This document shows, piece after piece, positions 35,438-45,490 of a DNA stretch of 64,000 bases. Both the position numbers and the translations under genes were made by a program. This stretch comes from Sweltsa coloradensis (Eukaryota; Arthropoda; Insecta; Plecoptera; Chloroperlidae): contig JAMZAV010000295.1 in the NCBI GenBank assembly GCA_024449915.1, forward strand, positions 186,001 to 250,000, written 5' to 3'. The stretch's first letter is position 1. Every line of letters begins with the position of its first letter. The notes under the pieces were generated by a model, which was given only the letters and a program-made list of their open reading frames with translations, searched no databases and had not been told where the DNA came from.

Positions 35438-36300
35438 TCAATATTCATAGAACTTCTCCCGAATGACAAGGTCCGGCATCTCTTTATTGAGTGGACTCTT
35501 CCAGCTGATCTTAGCTAGTTCTCTGAAAATCACAGCAAGTTTCTTCAGTCCTGGTAAATACTCTGGTATTAACATGATGCTCGGCACTAAGGAATGCCTC
35601 CCTTCACATTGAACCTCAAGTATTGTCAGCTTGTTGCATCCTTTATGATGGCTGCCAACCCTACGTGGGTAACACACTCAAAGTATCGACCACGCGACTC
35701 GAGGTACAACTCGGTTAGGTTCTTCAGGTTGGCACCTATGGTTATAGCAAAACGGTTATTGAAATTGCAGCGTCGAAGGCGAAGTGAGATCTTTTAATGC
35801 AACATGGAGATCCAAGTTTCCTCGGTATTTAACTCACAGTTTGTAAACCAGAGACGACGCAGGCTTGACATGTTGGCGATCTCGCTCAGGCATCCTGAAG
35901 AGGGCGATTGGCGAAGATCTGACATTATGGCCAAGTCCTCTAGATGGGTACACTTGCTGATGGCCTCGCCAGCTTCTACAGTCCACCTTATAGAACCCAC
36001 ATGCAACACACGTAGGGTTCCGCATAGTTGGTCACACGTTGCTACACGCTCTTCGTTATTTAGGCCGACATGATCAGGTCAATACGAATCGTACCACTTG
36101 ATAGCAGAAGCTCAAGAGATCTGACAACAAACCAGAAAATTTAGGCTTGGATTTCAATTTCAATTTCACTACTCTCAAATGAGCTAGCATTATAATGACT
36201 TCTTTATAAAGTACATTGTCAAACTTTTTGATAAAAAAACTTCTTGACGGTTTCCTGTATGTACTCCTCACGACTTGACCGTCGCCCTAGATACACTTGG
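35438..36300 (-). pseudogene. F-box/LRR pseudogene, N-terminally truncated
   Basis: Read on the minus strand this parallels residues of about 140-395 of the 6749-7960 gene. VLYKEVIIMLAHLRVV matches VFYKSLVSLPHLRTV; ISKCTHLEDLAI matches LKKCDRLEELSI; IANMSSLRRLWFTNCELN matches IGSMPNLCRLQLVYCNVD; TIGANLKNLTELYL matches AIGFHLKNLKIISI; IMLIPEYLPGLKKL matches ILLIPEYLPRLNKL. The frame is broken by a shift near 36076, a TAA at about 35791-35793 beside a small deletion, and a one-base shift near 35648. No F-box is found upstream. It is therefore a decayed paralogue, unless the breaks are assembly errors. Confidence 0.8.
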
Positions 36301-36479
36301 CAATTATGAAATTCCCAAATAATTACTAAGTAACAGACTTTTTAGATATATTTAATAATAATAAAAAATATATGGTAAGTGAGCACATAGTGGGCTGTGA
36401 TTGGATTACATGGTTTGTGTACAAAATACAAATTGCCGAAGAGATTCACATGAGATATTTGCACATTAATTACTTGAAT
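36301..36479. other. Spacer
   Basis: AT-rich, nothing recognised. The missing F-box half of the pseudogene would be expected here and is not visible. Confidence 0.35.
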
Positions 36480-36890
36480 CTAATTATTCACTTTGTGGTT
36501 TCATTTGAACTCTTTCTCTGGCCAAATGCATGATTTTGTTTCGAGTTTTTTTTTTATTTGATATTATTCTAAGTTAGGTATTTTTCTCCATTTCTTCGAA
36601 CAAGCATAGTAATTTACTTGATGATACGTTCACCATAGGTTTTTTACTCGATTATTGCAAAGATTTTTTTGCGAAATCGTTCTAAAGTTAAAGTTCATGA
36701 CTTGACAGTGATTTTTTTCAACCAAGCACATTGTACATTTAGAAGATGACAAATTATTCTAAAGGTTATGTCGTCTCATAATGAAATGAATTTAATATAA
36801 TATGTAAGTTGTAAACCAGTTGAAATTTGTTCAAAAGCAAAATAAATTATGCTAGCGACAAAGACCCAAGTTTCTAATTGACTGCACTAG
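36480..36890. repeat. Diverged direct repeat, left copy
   Basis: Aligns with 37141-37560 through ATTCACTTTGTGGTT, TTTTTTACTCGATT, TTCTAAAGGTTAT, CATAATGAAA and a GTTTGTTCAAAA-like block in the same order. Function unknown; old duplication. Confidence 0.6.
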
Positions 36891-37059
36891 AGTAATCAAA
36901 TACTTTCAGAAAGTATTATTGTCAACAAAGAGTTTAAATAGTTTTCAGGAGTCAAGTCCTCTAGATGGCGGTGGATTTTAAAGTAAAGATTTAAACACGG
37001 GTTTACCCAAATACCTTGGCAATAATAAATAATACTGGAAACGCGAACGTCGTAAATTT

Positions 37060-37140
37060 TAAAATTAAAAAAAATGTGCAATGTGGGTCTAGCTATAGCA
37101 CGTGCTCGCTTATCAACGCGTCCAACTGAGCGTTTCCTAG
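37060..37140 (+). mobile_element. Helitron-like family G, 3' end
   Basis: Contains GTGCTCGCTTATC, the AACGC..GCGTT hairpin (AACGCGTCCAACTGAGCGTT) and CCTAG followed by T, like the 3' end of 9709-10271. The 5' terminus was not found upstream. Confidence 0.6.
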
Positions 37141-37560
37141 TTATTCACTTTGTGGTTGATTCTGACACATCTCTTTTCTTCTGCGGCCACATCGTATATA
37201 GGGCGCGAGTCACAAGTGTTCTTGACAAGGTCGAGATAATTATTCTTACGTAGGGTATTTTATTTTCATTACCTCATGACATAAATAATGCTAAATATTA
37301 CTTATGAGTTACGTCACCTAGTTTTTTTACTCGATTCACTTGGAAAAGATTTTTCTCTGCGAAGATGTGCTTGAGACGTGCCGTGCCCTTGACCGTGTTA
37401 TTACGCAGAGACAAGTCACATTGTTTTGCATTTAGAAATGTCGAGATCATTATTTCTAAAGGTTATTGTTTGATGTTACATAATGAAAAGAGTTGAATAT
37501 ACATATGACAAGTCTAGTTTTGTTCAAAACCAGTCTTATAGTTACAAAGGATTGCAAAAT
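37141..37560. repeat. Diverged direct repeat, right copy
   Basis: Second copy of 36480-36890. It begins exactly at the base after the G-element CTAG. Confidence 0.6.
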
Positions 37561-37769
37561 TAATATGATACCTACGTCGTGATGCTATAGCGATGTCAAT
37601 CCTCAAACAAGTGTCTAAACTTCAGAGTTAAGAATGAGTCGGACGATGATTAATATATTGACTATATACTGATAAAATAGTAATAACTACAGTTATCAAT
37701 CAATGAATATCTAACCGTATTTCCAACATTGACGTCGGGTAGAGAGTGGGAGTTTCCCATCACATTCTT
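37561..37769. other. Spacer
   Basis: Nothing recognised. Confidence 0.3.
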
Positions 37770-38220
37770 GGCTCCCCGGGCTTATCGAAGCCGGCTAGCC
37801 ATGCCTGACGCTTCCCCACATAATCTCTCTTCCTCTGCATCATCTACTTCATCTTCTTCCTCTTCACTGTCTTCTTCCTCAGTGACCTCCACCAGTTTTT
37901 GCCATATTTTTCGCTCTTCGCAACATTTTTACCGGTAAACCCTTTACCAAGCTGCATTCCTCATTTCTCGCTTTCAAATCCATTTGTATAACCTCTTACC
38001 TTCTCAGTCTGGGCCTCCCTCTTTCTCTCTGTTCGTTTCCTGCGTCTTGTTCTTATTGCATCTTCGGAATACTGCCTTTGTGCATCCTCTTCATGTGTCT
38101 AAACCACCTCAGCCTTTTTTCCCTAGTTTAAGTTTTAACTCTACTTACAGTTCCTTCCTTATCTTTGTGCTCCTCATCTTATCAATCTTCGTAACTTCCA
38201 CTCCCACCACACTCATTTAA
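37770..38220 (-). pseudogene. Decayed C-terminal end of a LINE reverse transcriptase
   Basis: On the minus strand the fragments RLRWFRHMKRMHKGSIPKM, a basic Q/R/K region, and EERKIWQKLVEVTEEED appear in order. That is the C-terminal arrangement of many non-LTR retrotransposon ORF2 proteins (LRWFGHVxRM ... W ... DRxxWxxLV). Several stops and frame changes separate them. The plus-strand ORFs here (serine-rich) are antisense shadows. Confidence 0.65.
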
Positions 38221-38328
38221 AACTTCATTTCCGCAGCTTGAATTTGTTTTTCTTCTTTACCTTCAACTTGCCAAGTCACTGCACCATGTGATTATAAAAT
38301 TAATAACACAATATCTACGCTCTACTTT

Positions 38329-38969
38329 ACCCGGCACCTCCACCAAATCTATACATTCCTTTTCCAATATCAATTTTTAGGGAATTGAGAATCGTGGTTT
38401 ATAAGTTTTTATATTTTTTAAAGATAACTCACCGGGGTAAAACGCTTATAGTAAATTTAAGCTTTAAATTTGCTAAAACAGTAAAATATTTGGTGTGCAT
38501 TTTATGTGCTAAGTTTTATTTAGTGCCCTTCTTTGAAAACCTTTTTTTACAACTGTATAAGATGTACATAAATAAATGGCGAGACATATGGGTCTACGTA
38601 GGTGGAAGCTACGAATAACAGTGTATCTTCTTATTAAATACGCCTACTTGTAAAGTACGTTATCCAAAAGTCCAAAAGCACCGACCTTTAAGGAAAAGCA
38701 ATAACGTTTCCTTACACTAGAACGCATCTAAGATCTTCGCTGTGACTGCCGCTGGCTATGGAATCTCGTTTCTTTCGCTTTAGTCTAGGTTTTATTCTTC
38801 CTAAAAGCCGGGCGCTGTTTTTAAACAAGGGTCGGAATGAATATAATCTCATGGGTAATCTTTAAGTTATCTTTCCGAATATGTGAAATACTGATCAATT
38901 TTGATTCTCAATTCTATAAAATTCTTGATGGAAAAGCAAATAATCTCTTATTTGGTGGAGGTGCCGGGT
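38329..38969. mobile_element. TIR element with ACCCGGCACCTCCACCAAA ends
   Basis: 641 bp bounded by perfect inverted 19-bp termini (38329-38347 and 38951-38969). The subterminal blocks CCTTTTCCAAT and GATGGAAAAG are weakly inverted too. No target duplication is seen and no transposase. The same terminus occurs singly at 833, 5657, 26147 and 29219. Confidence 0.75.
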
Positions 38970-39038
38970 CGCGTACGGCATAGATATAATATAGAAACGT
39001 ACAATGAACAATGGTCTTCATTGTAAAGATGGGATTAA

Positions 39039-39675
39039 AGGGATATTTAACCGCTAAACTAAAAAAATATATTTCATGCTAATTAGTAATGAATTTAGCA
39101 ATTAACAGAAAAATTATTGGGGCCACCATGACCTCCCAAAAAATTGTCAAACATGACATTTTTCCAGCTTGGTCCCATTGGCAAAAATCTGCTATAGGGA
39201 ATAACATGGGGACGATCTTTATGCCTCGTGACCTTGGAGGATTTTGATCCAAAAAAATATTGGCCATTATTGACGTACTCTACAGCCTTTTCTGTAAATT
39301 CTATATATTTTGTTTTGTAATTTGGGCAAGTAGTTCGGTCAAAATATGCCGATAACCAAGATGGGGTGTGATTTTGGAATGCATATTTTTGCGTGTTTGA
39401 ATGTATATTTGGGCACAGTTTTAAGACACCATGTAAAAAATGAGCATTTTAGATTGGTAATGCTCTAGTATCTATGTGGACCGAAAAATAAATAGGTTAC
39501 AACCGATTTAAGAAATTTCTCAAAACGCCAATTTTCGCAAATTTCTGGAGTAAAAAAATTGAAAAATTCTTGTTAACTCACAGTTACAAGATATAATTTT
39601 TTAAACTGCTATTTTAGTGCTGTATTGTGCTATTGATCATGTGGTAAAATATAATTTTTTGAGGTAATAGCCCCT
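39039..39675. mobile_element. TTAA-flanked TIR element (Kolobok-like?)
   Basis: 637 bp between two TTAA sites (39035-39038, 39676-39679). The ends are AGGGATATT and (inverted) AGGGGCTATT. TTAA duplications with AGGG ends suit Kolobok elements better than piggyBac. Non-coding. A diverged relative is at 12560-13060. Confidence 0.6.
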
Positions 39676-39920
39676 TTAAGGCCAGCTGGGACGTATCTTC
39701 TATCTAACCAAGCCTTACATTATATCACATTTATGAGTAGAAAATTGTAAGTTTCTTTCGTTTAAAAAATTAAAAATGTAGAGACCCTTATTATTATCTT
39801 GATAATTGAATACATAATGCAAATCATTCATCAGACTTAGGTGAATGTTTTTTAACTGTTTTATTATTGAATGTTGAATTATAGATTTCTTTTATCGCCG
39901 TATTTGTAGACGGTAGGTTA

Positions 39921-40265
39921 AGCATCATTCACAATCAGTTCTAAGTCGTAAGGCGCAAGGTCTAAGGCGTAAGGCGCAAGTCGTAAGAAATGCTAGGCGT
40001 TTACAACAACCATACCATTTTTCATTGCTCCTGTGTATTGCGCATGCGCGTACAGTCAGCTGTGGAGTTTCCTTGTTCGTGATTGGCTCGTCGTAAGAAA
40101 CCGTCGTAAGAATTGGATTTTGGGCAATTCGTTACGACATAAACCATACGCCTTGCGACTTGGGACGTGTTGTGAACGTTCTGATTGAAATACATACTCG
40201 ACAATACAAATTATTACGCCTTAGGCCTTGCGCCTTACGACTTAGAACTGATTGTGAATGATGCT
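39921..40265. mobile_element. PIF/Harbinger-like MITE with TTA duplication
   Basis: 345 bp with long inverted termini beginning AGCATCATTCACAATCAGTT. It is flanked by TTA at 39918-39920 and 40266-40268. The subterminal part is rich in CGTAAGGCGCAAGG words in both orientations. A 3-bp TTA duplication is the hallmark of PIF/Harbinger. No transposase. Confidence 0.8.
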
Positions 40266-40268
40266 TTA

Positions 40269-40762
40269 CAGTCGTGAACTAAAAGTTTCAGGACATGATT
40301 GATTTAAATTGGGGGTATGATCACTGTGTGCTGTCGTGAAGCTATGAAATGTCTCGCAATCGGTTCGAAGTTAAACCAGCTCTGCTCTCACAGACTTTTA
40401 TATTTCAAGATTCAATAAATAATGTGTATGAACCGACTCTAGCGGTAAATGCGTTCACAAACCGATAAGCCAGCTAGTAAGAATTCCTGCATCGCTATAT
40501 TGATATTCAGTGATGTAATATAATATGTTCTCTCTTCCACTCAATGCCCGTGGCTACGTATGGATTACATTTTTACCGTTCTTAGGGCCAGGTATTGAAA
40601 TTACTTTTAGTAATAATTCTTAACGTTCTCAAGTTCATATGTGTAGGTTTAGCGTTGAGTTAGGAAATATGGAGATATATAACATAAATTTATACATGTT
40701 ATGATCTTGTCCTTGGGGCGGGGGGGGAGGGGGGTATTATACCAACACATTAATTAAATATA
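40269..40762. other. Intergenic; G-rich run at 40716-40735
   Basis: No gene. A G-rich run (GGGGCGGGGGGGGAGGGGGG) is the only notable sequence. Confidence 0.4.
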
Positions 40763-41368
40763 CTAGGCCGCTTCGCGAGCGCTCTTTTTAGTCGCGTTGA
40801 TGGATGAGATTTTTTATTAAGTATTTGTGTTTTGTTTTTGTATCTCGTTACTTTTGCAAGTTCTTTTTGAACGCATTGTAGGTGATTGTTGTCAAGTTTC
40901 TATTGTTTTATTTGTTAATTGTTATTATATATTATATACACCTCATAAAACTTATATTAAAACCTTTATTTCTTTTGATTCTGGCTAACTTTTTCAACTT
41001 TTTCTTTCAAAAGGTACTAAACCACCATAACTTTAATGTCCATGTGAAATAAGAACGTTGTAGCCCCACCCGTTTGGTCAGAATCGGCCCAAATGTCACG
41101 AAAATATCGCATTAAAATTTTTTTTAAAAAAAAATCGTAAAAGTACGATATTCATGAGAAATATTTCTTTGATTGTACCCAAAAACGTGGCAGGTCTAAG
41201 TTCAGAGATTTCGAAGGTCCCCTCCAATTTTCATCAAGATCGTATATTCCGTTTACCCGGTAGAGACGAACAAACAGACAAAAATTAAAATTAAAAAAAA
41301 AACAAAAAACACCCGAGCTAATTTTTTGGGGGGTCAGTGAAATTGAAGTCTTCGCTTCGCTCATCCAA
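40763..41368 (-). mobile_element. Helitron-like family A, complete copy A1
   Basis: 606 bp read on the minus strand. The 5' terminus is TTGGATGAGCGAAGCGAAGA. The 3' end has CTCATCCATCAACGCGACT.. and CTAG, then T. The interior carries CCCACCCGTTTGGTCAGAAT and CCGGGTAAACGG blocks (inverted here). No protein domain is found, although a similar short frame recurs in several A copies. Confidence 0.8.
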
Positions 41369-42307
41369 CAAACCTGGGTTCAAGAAAATATACTTTGGGG
41401 AAAGTTAAACATAATATTCTCTTACACCAAGCTGCAAGGACGGCTCCATGAAAACTTACCTTATCACAATTCTTTGTCATTTATGTAATTTAGTATCCAA
41501 CTCAAGTACCTTTTAATTTTATCGATAGGTCTCAAGATGTTTTAATAAGAGTTTGAGATTTGATGCGAAATGTGATATATTATATTTAAGATTATAATAG
41601 TCAACACTTTCTACGAGTTTTCTGCTTGTCGCTGGTTTAAGGCTAGACTATTCACTATTTAACTAAAATTAAAACTCTTTTAGAAGTTTTATATCATAAT
41701 ATTTTACCACATTACTTTCAATATTGTCGCAGTTAAATCCTCTCGTTCACAAACTTTATCTTTGAAATTTTAATAAAAAATAAATTTGTGACGCTTGACT
41801 TTCCTATTTCAATGAAACACACTTTTGAAATCAAGAGGTTTATATGTTTATATGTTAAAGTTCAAATTAGTTTATTGCAAGCGACTTGTTGATTTTACCC
41901 TGGTCGTGAATAACTTTTTAAAAATGTAAAAAACAACCTTTTCTTCTCAAATCCATAAAATTCGTTGTTGTTGCATTAATTTTGTCTAATTTAGCAAATT
42001 GTTGCATCTATATTTTCCTTTCCACTAAAACCCTAAATGTGGGGTCTTTCTTGCACTTCTAATCGTAAATGATCAAAATTATAGAAAAATTTTAATTAAA
42101 TAAAGTAACTTACATACAACGCTAGAATACATTGCTAAACTAGTTCTCATAAGGTATAAAAAATCATTTTTTTTAGTAAAATTAGCACGTTGTAGCATCA
42201 AAAATATAAAACGCTAAAAGTAGTATCTCTATTATTGTAATACAATGAATAATGGTATTTAATGTAAAGTTGGGTTTATCGCCAGCTGGGTTCTCCCTTC
42301 TATCTAG
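41369..42307. other. Intergenic, nothing recognised
   Basis: AT-rich; no gene, RNA or element boundary supported. Confidence 0.35.
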
Positions 42308-42839
42308 CTTATATCTAGGGATGGGATTTGACCGGTCAAATTCAAATTTGGTCAATTGACGGTCAATTGACGGTAAAATGTAAAAAATCATAAATTTTAT
42401 TTTATAAAATAATTAGTATATTTATTTTTTAAATGTTGTGGTGACAAAAGCCTTTTTTATTTAAAAGCTTGTTAAATGCATATTAAGTGGCATATCATCA
42501 TCGTCATCATCATCGTCGATGCTGTCATCAGTCCCTTTCTCCGATTCAGCTTCAGCTTACCCAGAAGCTATTATATTCTATTTGTCTATTATAATTCATG
42601 ATTTAACTACATAATAAATAATAATTAAAATAAAATATTTCCGAATTAAAACATTTTTAATTGAAAAAGAAAGAAAGAAATGTTATCGTTTACATAACAT
42701 TTCAAATTCAAATATAAAAATTCAAATAATTTTAAGTTTTAAATGCAATATACACATGTTATCTTTAAAGTCAATTGACTGGTCAATTGACCAAAAGTAT
42801 TTGACCGGTCAATTGACATTGTGCAACCCTACTTATATC
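42308..42839. mobile_element. hAT MITE with perfect 8-bp target duplication
   Basis: Element 42316-42831 (516 bp), with ends TAGGGATGGGATTTGACCGG and (inverted) TAGGGTTGCACAATGTCAAT. It is flanked by CTTATATC at 42308-42315 and 42832-42839. Subterminal GGTCAATTGACC palindromes repeat several times. The 8-bp duplication and TAGGG ends identify hAT. A CATCATCGTC microsatellite lies at 42493-42530. Confidence 0.9.
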
Positions 42840-43105
42840 ACATGAAATAAATTTATGAGTAGAATATAGTCAAGTAGTTTAGTTTCTTTCGGGTACTTAA
42901 ATAAGAAAACATTTTATCCTGTTAATTTAACACGTTCACGCGTGTCATTCACTCCATACATACTCAGGCGATTTGCTTAAAAAATTAAAACAACAGATTT
43001 TAACAATTAATTTTATATTTAACATAGAACCACTTTGCTCAGTCGCATTTGTATATCTAATGTTATCACCATAGAGGATTGCAAATCTTTTCATATGCAA
43101 CAAAT

Positions 43106-43176
43106 ACCTTCCACAACCGGGTTTGAACCCTTGGCCTCACCATTGAGAGAAAGTTCAAGCCCACTGGACTCAGCAG
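43106..43176 (-). repeat. tRNA-like SINE head
   Basis: On the minus strand: A-box-like GAGTCCAGTGGGCTTGAAC and B-box GGTTCAAACCC about 45 nt apart. The acceptor stem is poor. Probably the head of a truncated SINE. Confidence 0.45.
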
Positions 43177-43226
43177 ACACCAATATGTATTCTTATAAAT
43201 CTTTGAATTTTCGGTTCATATTTTTT

Positions 43227-43228
<2 letters not shown>

Positions 43229-43286
<58 letters not shown>
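43229..43286. repeat. (TAA)n microsatellite 1
   Basis: Uninterrupted TAA/AAT repeats directly left of the tRNA-tipped hairpin. Confidence 0.9.
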
Positions 43287-43287
<1 letters not shown>

Positions 43288-43422
43288 TATTGATTGATAG
43301 CAGTTGTCGAAAAAGTTTGCCCCGACTGGGGTTCGAACCCAGAACCTCCGGCTTAACGTGCCATAGCTCTACCAATTAAGCTACCGGGGCAAACTTTTTC
43401 GACAACTGCTATCAATCAATAA
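43287..43422 (-). repeat. tRNA-like cloverleaf on a perfect 37-bp inverted repeat
   Basis: 43287-43323 and 43386-43422 are perfect inverted repeats. At the tip, 43319-43390 on the minus strand folds as a 72-nt tRNA: 7-bp acceptor GCCCCGG/TCGGGGC, D arm with GCTT..GAGC, T arm CTGGG-TTCGAAC-CCCAG. The anticodon loop is ACGTTAA (nominal GTT, Asn) with C instead of T at position 33. The inverted repeat continues the acceptor stem outward by about 32 bp. It lies between two (TAA)n tracts and near similar hairpins, so I call it a mobile or structured repeat, not a decoding tRNA. Confidence 0.75.
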
Positions 43423-43461
43423 CTATGTCCTTAAAAGCGGGCTTATGCTTAAAAACCATAT

Positions 43462-43462
<1 letters not shown>

Positions 43463-43501
<39 letters not shown>
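43463..43501. repeat. (TAA)n microsatellite 2
   Basis: TAA repeats joining directly to the left arm of the hairpin at 43498. Confidence 0.9.
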
Positions 43502-43753
43502 TTAAATCAAACGTGTATGAGTTTCGGGTTATTTCGCCGCGTCGCGAGTAAACATTATACGTACCTCGACGTTTCGTTACCTCTGTGGGTAACATATTCA
43601 TGAGGAGTGTTCGGCTGACGCTGAAACAAACCCATCAGCCTCAGTCCTCATGAATACGTTACCCACAGAGGTAACGAAACGTCGAGGTACGTATAATGTT
43701 TACTCGCGACGCGGCGAAATAACCCGAAACTCATACACGTTTGATTTAATATT
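43498..43753. repeat. 256-bp near-perfect palindrome, stem-GAAAC motif
   Basis: The arms of about 115-125 bp begin AATATTAAATCAAACGTG and meet near 43627. Each arm holds GTTACCCACAGAGGTAACGA, a small stem, followed by AAACGTCGAGG and preceded by CTCATGAATAC. The right edge continues into TTAACGGGCCGCGAAAGTTT and then (TAA)n. Confidence 0.85.
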
Positions 43754-43780
43754 AACGGGCCGCGAAAGTTTAAAATGTGA

Positions 43781-43790
<10 letters not shown>
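43753..43790 (+). repeat. CGGGYCGCGAAA signature, copy 1
   Basis: TTAACGGGCCGCGAAAGTTT then AAAATGTGAATTAATAATAA. Near-identical modules lie at 43890-43925 (CGGGCTGTGAAAGCATCAAG) and 44166-44205 (CGGGTCGCGAAAGCATAACT, TGTGAACTAATAAT), always before TAA repeats. An inverted CGGGCCGCGAAAACC lies at 58831-58845. Confidence 0.7.
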
Positions 43791-43840
<50 letters not shown>

Positions 43841-43874
43841 AATAATAAATAAAAAAAAAAAAAAAAAAAAAAAA
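43783..43874. repeat. (TAA)n and poly-A tract
   Basis: TAA repeats followed by about 26 A. ORFs reading through them (poly-Ile/Lys) are artefacts. Confidence 0.9.
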
Positions 43875-43938
43875 TTGATTTCTCTAATATTTCGGGCTGT
43901 GAAAGCATCAAGCAAGAAAATAATAATAACAATATTAA

Positions 43939-44169
43939 TAATTGAAGAGAAATTATAACATTGACGGGATGTTTCGTCGCGTCGTGGTGGTGAATAGCTT
44001 ACATTATTCTTGATTTCCCGACGTAGCTAAGAAATAAAATAAGAAAAATAAGACGTAAATGTCTTCCACAGTGAGGACGCTACGTCGGGAAATCAAGAAT
44101 AATGTAAGTTATTCACCACCACGACGCGACGAAACATCCCGTCAATGTTATAATTTCTCTTCAATTATA
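43939..44169. repeat. 231-bp hairpin with 89-bp arms
   Basis: The left arm (43939-44027: TAATTGAAGAGAAATTATAA ..) and right arm (44079-44169) are nearly perfect inverted repeats around a 51-nt loop. They contain CGACGCGACGAAACATCCCG. Followed by the CGGGTCGCGAAAGC signature and (TAA)n. Confidence 0.85.
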
Positions 44170-44197
44170 TCGGGTCGCGAAAGCATAACTTGTGAAC

Positions 44198-44284
<87 letters not shown>
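44198..44284. repeat. (TAA)n microsatellite, longest in the window
   Basis: About 29 TAA units. Confidence 0.95.
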
Positions 44285-44286
<2 letters not shown>

Positions 44287-44444
44287 GCAACTTTAACTAT
44301 TCCTTCCCACAATGCTCTGTAGAAACGACAAGAAGCCAGCATAAATGTGTTGGGGAATTTCAAGGCATTTTCTTAATCTCATTATTTAGGAATCACTCCA
44401 GTATGTGTAAGTGATTATATGGGAGTCAATCCAGAAACTAAAAC

Positions 44445-45490
44445 GTCCGTATTAGCCGAGTATGGAACCCGGGTCCCTATTCAGATTTCAAATGCTTTAA
44501 CACCGAAGTTAAGCAGAATCGGGCGTGGTCAGGGGTAGAGTGGGTGAACGCTCTGCTCTGAAACACACGTATGCCGCTGGTTAGAGCAGATGGAGGGTTC
44601 GAGAGCTAGTCTAACGGCTTCGTTCTCCTCGACGTCTGCTCGGCAGTCCGGGTTAGTGGAGGAACCTATATGACTGTCAAAGTTACACCGTTCTTTCGGA
44701 TGGGAATCCCTAGACCCAAATATGATTTCATAAGAATGCAGTAAAGACGTCTGAAAAGTAAGTAGAATGTAAGATGGGCTTAATAAATGAGCGGATTATT
44801 TTTTTTGAAATTTTTTTGACGGGACATAACCTCAGAATCAACAATTGTATTCAATTCACTGGAATCAGTTGCTCAAGTTCAAAATTGAATTTTTAGCAGC
44901 GGTTTTTTGTATATTATTTCTACACTCCTTTATCTACAACCTAAATAATAGGATTTTTGGATTTATATGGTTTGTTGCGTTGCACAATTTTTTTCGCCTG
45001 CCGGTACAATTTCAAATTTTGTACCGTTTAACGGAAAAAATCGTGCAACGCCAGAAGCCATATAAAACCAATAATACTTATATTTAGGTTGTAGATAAAG
45101 GAGTGTAGAAATAATATACAAAAAACCGCTGCTAAAAATTTAATTTTGAGCTTGAGCAACTGATTCCAGTAATTTGAATACAATTGTTGATTCTGAGGTT
45201 ATGTCCCGTCAAAAAAATTTCAAAAAAATTATCCGCTCTTTTATTAAGCCCCTCTTACATTCTACTTACTTTTCAGACGTCTTTACTGCATTCTTTAGAA
45301 ATCATATTTGGGTCTAGGGATTCCCCTTAAGCTGTTGGTCCCCTAGGTACTTTTCGAAAGAAGTGGGCTACATGCCGGTACCGGGTTTCCCCTCCTTCCT
45401 TCTGTTCATACATCATCCTCATCTATCACCACTCATCGTTTCGAATAGCCAAAGTGCATTAATATGAGACGTCAATCAATCAATCAATTG
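44445..45490 (+). repeat. 5S-rRNA-derived SINE, split by a foldback
   Basis: 44498-44565 contains CACCGAAGTTAAGCAGAATC, GGGCGTGGTCAG and GTGGGTGAACGC, the internal promoter region of 5S rRNA. The SINE body runs to about 44703 (TTCTTTCGGATGGGAATCCC). It resumes at about 45330 (AAGCTGTTGGTCCCCTAGGT, GAAGTGGGCTACATGCCGGT). It ends with a LINE-type tail ATTAATATGAGACGTCAATC and CAAT repeats to 45490. The tail resembles family I at the window edges. It is not a functional 5S gene: the 5' and 3' strands of the 5S fold are missing. Confidence 0.65.
44703..45329. mobile_element. 627-bp foldback element inside the SINE
   Basis: The two arms of about 305 bp are inverted copies: GGAATCCCTAGACCCAAATA on the left and its complement on the right. 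They continue through CTGAAAAGTAAGTAGAATGT, ACGGGACATAACCTCAGAAT and TAGCAGCGGTTTTTTGTATA to a centre near 45012 (GTACAATTTCAAATTTTGTA). It interrupts the 5S-SINE. The arms differ by a few percent and small indels. No ORF; transposition mechanism unknown. Confidence 0.85.

Noticed and set aside
37729..37938. A serine-rich plus-strand protein
   Set aside because: It is the antisense of an acidic Glu-rich stretch at the C terminus of a decayed reverse transcriptase.
43319..43390. A genuine tRNA-Asn(GTT) gene
   Set aside because: C33 instead of U33, an acceptor stem continued by a long inverted repeat, and two similar hairpins elsewhere argue for a repeat element. No pol III terminator or isolated context supports a gene.
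43648..44363. Long ORFs with poly-Ile, poly-Leu and poly-Phe runs on both strands
   Set aside because: They are translations of (TAA)n and poly-A microsatellites.
44498..44565. A functional 5S rRNA gene
   Set aside because: Only the internal promoter region is conserved, the outer helices are missing and a LINE-type tail follows; this is a 5S-derived SINE.
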